64,000 nucleotides of DNA, from NCBI RefSeq assembly GCF_009728835.1, contig NZ_CP033455.1:248001-312000 (forward strand), in the 5' to 3' direction. Numbering within the stretch: the stretch's first letter is position 1; every line of letters begins with the position of its first letter. Positions 38,740 through 46,400 of this stretch are shown one piece after another. Below the pieces are notes generated by a model that was given only the letters and a program-made list of their open reading frames with translations, did no database searches and had not been told where the DNA came from. Origin of the DNA: Ehrlichia ruminantium. Lineage in GTDB: Bacteria; Pseudomonadota; Alphaproteobacteria; Rickettsiales; Anaplasmataceae. The position numbers and the translations under genes were made by a program.

Positions 38740-39843
38740 ATGTTAGACCAAGTGTTGAATCAAGAGCTGATAGAATTGAAACATAGTAGTATGTATAGAG
38801 AACTTCCTAACATTACTAGATATGATGCCGGATGTATGATTTATCACAATGATAAAAAATTAGTGTCCTTTTCATGTAATAATTATTTAGGGTTAATAGG
38901 TCATCCTATATTAAAAAAATCGGCTATTGATGCAATAAATCTTTATGGAGTAGGAGCTGGAGCTTCTAGAATGATTACTGGGGATAATTGTTTGTATCAC
39001 TGTTTAGAATCTAAGTTAGCTAAATTATATGATAAAGAGATGGCTCTAGTATTTAGTAGTGGTTATTTAGCTAATGTAGGGGTAATTTCTGCCTTGATAT
39101 GTAGACATGATATGGTAGTTTCTGATAAATTAGTACACTCTTCTATTATTGATGGAATCAAGCTTTCACAAGCTAAAAACTATAGATTTAAACATAATGA
39201 TTATCTAGATTGTGAATATATTTTAGAAAAATATAGAAATTTACATAGGCGCTGTTTAATTATTGTTGAACAAGTATATAGTATGGATGGTGATATCGCA
39301 CCTATTAAACAGTTAAAAGTATTGGCAAGAAAGTACAATGCGTGGCTTATTACCGATTGTGCTCATAGTCTTGGATTGATGATGCATTCTGATTCGGATA
39401 TATATGTGGGTACTTTATCTAAAGCAGCTGGTGTTTTGGGTGGATATGTGTGTGCGTCTGAAGTTGTAATAAAATATATACAAAATAAAGCAAAGACTTT
39501 TATATATACAACAGCATTACCACCAATGGTAGTTGCAGCTGCGAGTTCTGCATTGGACATTATTAATAAATCTGTTATAGATGCTCCGATTAAACTTGCA
39601 AAGTTTTTCTGTAAGAATTTAGGCTTTCCAGAACCTAGTAGTCATATAGTGCCGATAATTATGAAAGATGTAACCACTGCTTTAAGTGCACAGAAAGTTT
39701 TACAAGAAGAAGGATTATTCGTTATTGCAATACGTCCTCCTACTTCTCCTACCCCAAGATTAAGGTTTGTATTTAATGCATCTCATAAACTGTCTGACGT
39801 GGAAAGATTATGTGAAGTTCTTAAACAAAGAAAAATAGTGTAG
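38740..39843 (+). CDS. bioF: 8-amino-7-oxononanoate synthase (biotin synthesis)
   Basis: A PLP enzyme condensing pimeloyl-thioester with L-alanine, the first step of the biotin ring pathway. The 367-residue product has CNNYLGL, GVGAGASRMITG, EQVYSMDGDIAPI, DCAHSLG and the PLP-lysine motif GTLSKAAGVLGGY (Lys228). 5-Aminolevulinate synthase is the closest alternative in the same alpha-oxoamine family, but that enzyme is typically longer (about 400 residues). No other bio gene is adjacent; in Ehrlichia relatives biotin genes are scattered. Confidence 0.88.
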   Translation: MLDQVLNQELIELKHSSMYRELPNITRYDAGCMIYHNDKKLVSFSCNNYLGLIGHPILKKSAIDAINLYGVGAGASRMITGDNCLYHCLESKLAKLYDKEMALVFSSGYLANVGVISALICRHDMVVSDKLVHSSIIDGIKLSQAKNYRFKHNDYLDCEYILEKYRNLHRRCLIIVEQVYSMDGDIAPIKQLKVLARKYNAWLITDCAHSLGLMMHSDSDIYVGTLSKAAGVLGGYVCASEVVIKYIQNKAKTFIYTTALPPMVVAAASSALDIINKSVIDAPIKLAKFFCKNLGFPEPSSHIVPIIMKDVTTALSAQKVLQEEGLFVIAIRPPTSPTPRLRFVFNASHKLSDVERLCEVLKQRKIV

Positions 39844-40244
39844 TTTTATTTCTATGTTGTATTAATTAAAAACGCTATTAATATTTTAATAACATAGGAA
39901 TCCTAGGTCATAATAGAGTCATTTTATGTTACTTCTTTTATAGTGGTATTGAGATGTATGTTTTTTTGATCTTTAATAGTTATTGATGAAAAATCACATG
40001 AGATTTTATAATGAGAGTAGGATAATAAAAAGTTGTCACTTATGTCTATATGTTAGAAACAAAATTCATTTTTTATATGAATAATTTTGTTTATTTACAC
40101 TATGGTTTGTTAACATACTAAGTGATGTTCATTTATGTATAAAGTAGTTATATTTTTAAATCAGATATGTTTGTATGTAGTGTTATGTAAGTTTGAAAAT
40201 TTATTTACATTATACAGATAATGGATATGATTGAATCGTATGTT
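39844..40244. other. Spacer between bioF and tRNA-Arg
   Basis: No gene or array seen. It should hold the bioF transcript end and the promoter for the tRNA-Arg/DedA-like pair. Confidence 0.45.
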
Positions 40245-40318
40245 GGGGCCGTAGCTCAGTAGGATAGAGCATTAGATTCCTAATCTGGAGGTCGTGCGTT
40301 CAAATCGCACCGGTCCCA
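40245..40318 (+). tRNA. tRNA-Arg (anticodon CCT)
   Basis: Acceptor stem GGGGCCG pairs with CGGTCCC (one G-T). The anticodon stem TTAGA/TCTGG encloses loop TTCCTAA with anticodon CCT, reading AGG. The T arm has GTTCAAATC. The 3' CCA is not encoded: the sequence after discriminator A is TTGA. So CCA must be added by nucleotidyltransferase, unlike the tRNA-Trp in this window. Confidence 0.96.
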
Positions 40319-40330
40319 TTGAAGTATAAT

Positions 40331-40762
40331 ATGGTATATCTACATATGCTAGAAATTTATAGCTTATTGTTTATTGATAGTTTAGTTGCTGCTCTTGTGC
40401 TTCCACTAAATAAGGTGTTAATATTTAAGATAATGAGTTATTTTGGAGGCTATAATTATTTTTTAATGTTGTTAGTGGCAACGCTGGGATCAGTAGTTGG
40501 TAGCATTATTAATTGGGTACTTGGCAGGATGATAATTTGTGCACGTATGGGATATCATAAAACGCAAGATGATTATGGCAGGCTAGGTCGTTATATCTGT
40601 TCAGTTTTAATGTTATTATCCTTAGTATGTTCATGGGTTCCAGTATGGGGTGCCATTGTTAATATATTGTCTGGATATTTTAGAATAAGAATTTTAGATC
40701 TAATGGGGTTGGTTTTTATATCTTATTTAGGGTATTTTATTTATTGTATAATAGTATTGTAA
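40331..40762 (+). CDS. DedA/YqaA-like small membrane protein
   Basis: The frame extends back to a TTG at 40319 directly after the tRNA. I prefer the ATG at 40331 (MVYLHMLEIYSLL); another ATG at 40346 is possible. The product has three to four hydrophobic segments. The pattern PLNKVLIFKIM, then VATLGSVVGSIINWVLGRM, then a C-terminal SWVPVWGAIVNILSGYFRI resembles the YqaA branch of the SNARE-associated/DedA family: glycine-rich helix followed by a re-entrant SW-P-G element. It is about 143 residues. These proteins are implicated in lipid flipping and membrane homeostasis. Assignment moderate. Confidence 0.65.
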   Translation: MVYLHMLEIYSLLFIDSLVAALVLPLNKVLIFKIMSYFGGYNYFLMLLVATLGSVVGSIINWVLGRMIICARMGYHKTQDDYGRLGRYICSVLMLLSLVCSWVPVWGAIVNILSGYFRIRILDLMGLVFISYLGYFIYCIIVL

Positions 40763-40865
40763 CTTGTAGTATCTATAAAAAAATAGCATTACATGTCTTA
40801 AAATTATTTAATTAATATCCACTATAATGGTGGGTTGTCTATCTCTAAAGTTAGTTTTCTTTTTT

Positions 40866-41560
40866 ACGTAGTATATCTTCTCTATTGTTACATATAGTAA
40901 TTTTGTATATCTAGTTTTAATGAATTTGGTTTTATAAATCTGTAGTATATTAACTATAGTAGCAATTGTAGTAAAGAGTTTGTAATTTCTACAGTGCATT
41001 GAGAATAGAGTTTAATGTTTTATGTAGTATGTTCTCTTATGTATGTATTGTAATTTTAGTAAATGTGATCTTATGAACCTTGTAATATATTAGTTATGGT
41101 AGCGGTTGTAGTAAAAGGATTTGTGATTTCTACAGTGTATTGAGAATAGAGTTTAATGTTTTACGTAGTATGTTCTCTTATGTATATATTGTAATTTTAG
41201 TAAATGTGATCTTATAAACCTTGTAATATATTAGTTATGATAGCGATTGTAGTAAAAGGATTTGTGATTTCTACAGTGTATTGAGAATAGAGTTTAATGT
41301 TTTACGTAGTATGTTCTCTTATGTATACATTGTATTTTAGTAAATATGATCTTATGAACCTTGTAATATATTAGTTATGGTAGCGGTTGTAGTAAAGAGT
41401 TTGTAATTTCTACAATGCTTTGGAATAGTGTTTAATGTTTTACGTAGTATGTTCTCTTATGTATGTATTGTATTTTAGTAAATATGATCTTATGAACCTT
41501 GTAATATATTAGTTATGATAGCGATTGTAGTAAAAGGATTTGTGATTTCTAAAATACATA
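40866..41560. repeat. Tandem array, about 141-bp unit, about 4.8 copies
   Basis: GAGAATAGAG followed by TTTAATGTTTTA recurs at about 41001, 41142 and 41283, with a diverged match near 41422: a period of 139-141 bp. The first copy (from 40866) is longer by about 17 bp and more diverged. Shared blocks include ACGTAGTATGTTCTCTTATG and TTGTAATATATTAGTTATG. The copies contain no open frame. Confidence 0.92.
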
Positions 41561-41709
41561 GGATATGATGTTGATTTTTATATAGCTGGTTTTTAGTGAA
41601 TTTGATTAAATACTTTTAAGGTATAATTATTTATGTTTAGTAATTAAGTATTTAAACATATTTTTGTAAAAAGGTTTTAGTGATATTTGGTTTTGTGCAT
41701 ATTGAATTA

Positions 41710-42345
41710 CTAGTTTTTATAAGTATGGGTAATTTGTGATATTGGAGTAAATGTATTTCTGTGGTATATAGTTTTTCCATATTTATATAAAGATGTTATG
41801 TGATCTTTAGTTCCATATCCTTTGTTTTTGTGCCAATGATATTTTGGGTACTGTGTATGTAACATTTCCATAAGTCTATCTCGTGTAACTTTTGCTATTA
41901 TAGATGCAGCAGCAATTGATGTACTAATGGTATCTCCTCCTATGATTGCTTGTGCATTCCACGGTATATCTGGTACTTTATTTCCATCTATTATTACATA
42001 ATCTATATCTGTATGAGCATTTAGACCTGTTAGTGCCCTTTTCATTGCGATGTGTGTGGCATTTAATATATTATGTTCGTCTATTTCTGATATATGTGCA
42101 AATCCTATGCTCCATTTTACTATTGTGATGATATGATTATAAATCTTTTGTCTTTTTGTTGGAGTTAGTTTTTTTGAATCGTTAATATCTAGTATTATAT
42201 TGTTATTGTAATTTGGAAAAAAAACGGCTGCTGATACTACAGGGCCAGCTAGAGACCCGTACCCTACCTCATCAACTCCTGCGATGACACAGTTGCTATT
42301 ATTTTTTAATTTTAATATTTCATTTTCTATAGAGAAATCTGGCAT
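41710..42345 (-). CDS. rnhB: Ribonuclease HII
   Basis: RNase HII nicks RNA in RNA:DNA hybrids and removes misincorporated ribonucleotides. The 211-residue product has the catalytic acids in place: GVDEVGYGSLAGP (Asp25, Glu26) and VIIDGNKVP (Asp120). The third acid lies in the ITKVTRDR-like element ASIIAKVTRDRLM. The start is an ATG at 42345. Confidence 0.96.
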   Translation of the reverse strand: MPDFSIENEILKLKNNSNCVIAGVDEVGYGSLAGPVVSAAVFFPNYNNNIILDINDSKKLTPTKRQKIYNHIITIVKWSIGFAHISEIDEHNILNATHIAMKRALTGLNAHTDIDYVIIDGNKVPDIPWNAQAIIGGDTISTSIAAASIIAKVTRDRLMEMLHTQYPKYHWHKNKGYGTKDHITSLYKYGKTIYHRNTFTPISQITHTYKN

Positions 42346-43295
42346 AATATTATTTTAGTAGTTATTAATTTATGTAAACATTTTTATAAAATGTGTAGTG
42401 TGTATAATGTATGGGGCTTAGTAAAACATTAAATATAAATAATATATATTTCAAGATCTACAATAAAAAATCATCAGTTGTGTATGTAATCCTTAATAAT
42501 GTATGTGTGAATAGGATAATATTGTAAATGTAATGAAATTTGTTAATCTTGTATGTTAAATTGGATTTTTTACTGATATTGTGGTAAGTTATCTGGATCT
42601 ATGTTACAAATTATATTGTCCAGTTGTTTAATGTAGAACGTTAGATTATAGCAAGTTTGATCATCCACTATTTATTAAAAAATTTATTTATTATATTAAT
42701 TTTTTTATATTGACTTATTATTTTTTTTACATATATTGTGAATGTTTATATATTAAATTGGTATAAATAATAAAAAATGAATCTTAACATTGTGTATTTG
42801 TTGCATTAATATTTATTAAAAATTAGGAGGATGGTTTTATACGGTGAAAAATATCGATTATATTGTAATGATGGACATTTTAAGCACAGAAAACATTATA
42901 TTTTTCTTGTTGTGTTGTTATGATAATCCATACTATAGGCTTATTAGGTAGGTAATATTTTAATTGGTGATTCTGTGTTCTTGTTTAGTTAAACTTTTGT
43001 TTTTGACTTTATTATTAGTGGCATGTTATCTTGTAAGATTATTATAAACTAGCTAAATATTTAGTTAATAGTTTAATTATTTGATAATCTGATTCAGAAA
43101 TTGTGTGGCATAGAGTTTGTAGTCTCTAATTAAATAAAGTTATTTATTGTAGATTAAACTGTAAACATAGTAGATTACATTTGTTTACATATTAATTTAT
43201 TTATAAATTAGTTAAAAATTAAAAAGTCCAGTTATAGTATTAGAAAAATAAGTACTACCATATTTATTGAGTATAAAGTAATTTTAAAGCTTCTC
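42346..43295. other. Spacer upstream of the large repeat protein
   Basis: AT-rich and gene-free, except for a tiny hydrophobic frame just after it (43296-43382). TGTAAACA and TGTTTACA form an 8-bp inverted repeat around 43163-43190. A similar motif precedes the membrane gene at 19631. Confidence 0.45.
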
Positions 43296-43382
43296 ATGGA
43301 GAAAATTCTAACGCTAAGTTGTTTTATGCTTATTGTTTGTGTTTTTTGTTTTGTTAATGCAGTTGCCTTATATTTATCTTAA
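43296..43382 (+). CDS. 28-residue hydrophobic mini-ORF
   Basis: An ATG frame encoding a short peptide with a basic start (MEKILTLSC) and a hydrophobic stretch ending NAVALYLS, then TAA. It looks like a signal peptide or single-helix microprotein. It could be the orphaned start of a secreted protein gene whose body is lost, or chance. It has no good Shine-Dalgarno, though CATGGAGA covers the start. It lies 115 bp upstream of the large repeat-protein gene. Confidence 0.25.
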   Translation: MEKILTLSCFMLIVCVFCFVNAVALYLS

Positions 43383-43497
43383 TTTCTTACTTGATGAATG
43401 TAATGGATGTTTATGTAACATGTTTTGTAATTATTTTTATATATTAATACCAGAACTATATAAATTAAGAAAAATATTTATAAATTAGGTTATATTA

Positions 43498-46400
43498 ATG
43501 ATGCTCAAATTTGCTGCTAAGTTTAAAGTTAAGGAGTCCTCTAGTTCTGGTAAACAATCCTCTGACCAACATCAGGCGAATGGTGTTTCAATTAAAGAGC
43601 ATAGTGATGAAGTAGCAGAATATACTGTGCCAGATAGTGATGTTGATTTAGATGCTAATCGAGAAGTTATTGCACGATTAAATGAAAAATTGAGAGGAAT
43701 ATATGTAGGAATATATGATATTATTTCTAGGCAATTTGAAAAGAATTATGACCAGCAGGTAGCTTTTTTTGATGTAGTGTGCTTGTCCTGTATTGAGGAT
43801 ATTTTATATCGTGTAAATTGTATTCAGGATGTATTAGATGTTTCTGTTGGGTATGAAACTACATCACTTAATGTGTTATCTAAGAAAACTATTGATAGTC
43901 AGCATAATGCTTTCTGTACCACATGTGTAGATCGTATGATGAGTTCAAAGCATTCACGTAGGAGGAGACACAAAACTATGACAGTAGATAGTCAGAATGC
44001 TGGTTATTATACTGTAGCAGCAATTCAAGCGAATGTTGATGATAATAATGCTTCTTCTACATCAACTCAAGGAGTATTAAGACAAGACCACAGTGTAGTT
44101 GATAAGGAAGTTACTGATTCTGTTAAAATTCAAAGCGAGATAAGTAAGCAAGGAAATGGTCAGGATGATATATTTTCTTTTATTGATTATGATTTTAAGG
44201 TAGCAGTTAATAAAAGTAGTGAACTTGCATTCATTATAAAGCAGAGAAAGGTTATTGTTGAGTTAATTGAAAAAACGCAAATTATTATAAGAAACTTGTT
44301 GCAAATATTTAATGATACATCTGATGTAGAAAGTAGGGGATTTAAAAAAGGAATTATTAATCCTGTTATTCTGCTGAAGTTATTTAAGTTAGACTTAGAG
44401 ATACATAATGTAATAGATCAGATGAATCAGTTGTGTTCTACATTGGAGGAATTGGGCAATCAATTGAGTGTTATGGTGTTAGATAGGGGGCAGAGTCAGG
44501 CTACAGAAATGGCTGATAGAGAGTCTTTTGGTAGATCACTTACATTAAATCGTATTGCGAGTAAGAAAAGGCAAATAATGTTAAAATCATCTAATAGTTT
44601 TAGTGGAGTTCACCCTTTATCTACGGTTACAAGAGAAAGAGCTGTACAAAAATATGATGTTATTAAAAAGGGCAGTGTTTTTCAACCTAATGTAGACCCT
44701 GTTAAGGTTAGGAGCCAGATTGAGAGCTATGATAAATTTGATCCGTTTGCTCCTGATGCTGCACATAAAATTAATGAGTTTTATATTTGGAATTGTATAT
44801 CATCAAGTGCTGGTCGGGAAGAGTTAATGAGGACGTTAATTTTAGAAGTGGGTAATAAAGACCAGTTGATTAGAATACTATCTGCTGAAATTGATATGGA
44901 TAAATTGGTTAAAATATTTCCTACAGTATTTACACAGAAACCTAGTAACATTGTTGGACACGGATCTTCTAATTTTAGTACAACAGAGCATGGACAGTTA
45001 TTAAATTCAGTAGATTATAAGGTATATCCTACGTTGAGATCTTTTATATGCTATGTCAATAATAATTATGATCAAGAGTTGTGGTCTGTTCTTCAAGATG
45101 TAAGTACTGAAGATATCCTGATTGAAAATGATATTGTTATTACATCATATTTGGAAAATGAAGAAGAACAACATACTGTATTAGTAAGTGATGAACGTGG
45201 CATTGATGGTGTTGTAGTCAGTACAATAGAAAGTGTAAATCCTTATGAAGTTACTGTAACTGCAGGTGATTTGAGTAGTATTAATGGTCAAACTGATGGT
45301 GAGTCTATTGTTGTACCATCTTTGTCAGCAAAAGTTGATGTGGCAAGTAGTAGAACTGATGATGAACCTTCATATGAAAGAGTTGAATCCGAGTGTGTGG
45401 TATTACAAACAGATTTTAACATGCAGAGTGTAGATCCTTCAGGATCTGCTTTGGTTGCTGATGATTTAAGTAGTGTTAATAATCAAACTGATGGTGAGTC
45501 TATTGTTGTAGCATCTTTGTCAGTAAAAGTTGATGTGGCAAGTAGTAGAACTGATGATGAATCTTCATATGGAAGAGTTGAATCCGAGTGTGTGATATTA
45601 CAAACAGATTTTAACATGCAGAGTGTAGATCCTTCGGGATCTGTTCTGGTTGCTGATGATTTAAGTAATGTTAATGGTCAAACTGATGGTGAGTCTATTA
45701 TTGTACCATCTTTGTCAGCAAAAGTTGATGTGGCAAGTAGTAGAACTGATGATGAATCTTCATATGGAAGAGTTGAATCCGAGTGTGTGGTATTACAAAC
45801 AGATTTTAACATGCAGAGTGTAGATCCTTCGGGATCTGCTTTGGTTGCTGATGATTTAAGTAGTGTTAATAATCAAACTGATGGTGAGTCTATTGTTGTA
45901 GCATCTTTGTCAGCAAAAGTTGATGTGGCAAGTAGTAGAACTGATGATGAATCTTCGTATGGAAGAGTTGAATCTGAGTGTATGGTATTACAAACAGATT
46001 TTAACATGCAGAGTGTAGATCCTTCAGGATTTGCTCTGGTTGCTGATGATTTAAGTAATGTTAATGGTCAAACTGATGGTGAGTCTATTGTTGTACCATC
46101 TTTGTCAGCAAAAGTTGATGTGGCAAGTAGTAGAACTGATGATGAATCTTCGTATGGAAGAGTTGAATCCGAGTGTGTGGTATTACAAACAGATTTTAAC
46201 ATGCAGAGTGTAGATCCTTCAGGATCTGCTCTGGTTGCTGATGATTTAAGTAGTGTTAATAATCAAACTGATGGTGAGTCTATTGTTGTAGCATCTTTGT
46301 CAGCAAAAGTTGATGTGGCAAGTAGTAGAACTGATGGTGAATCTTCATATGGAAGAGTTGAATCCGAGTGTATGGTATTAAAAACAGATTTTAGTGTGAA

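Noticed and set aside
38740-39843. 5-aminolevulinate synthase instead of BioF
   Set aside because: Same fold, but the length of 367 and the motif wording are closer to BioF; recorded as an alternative.
40866-41560. Family of small RNA genes in the 141-bp array
   Set aside because: No conserved stem, promoter or terminator per unit that I could see; sequence drift between copies looks neutral.
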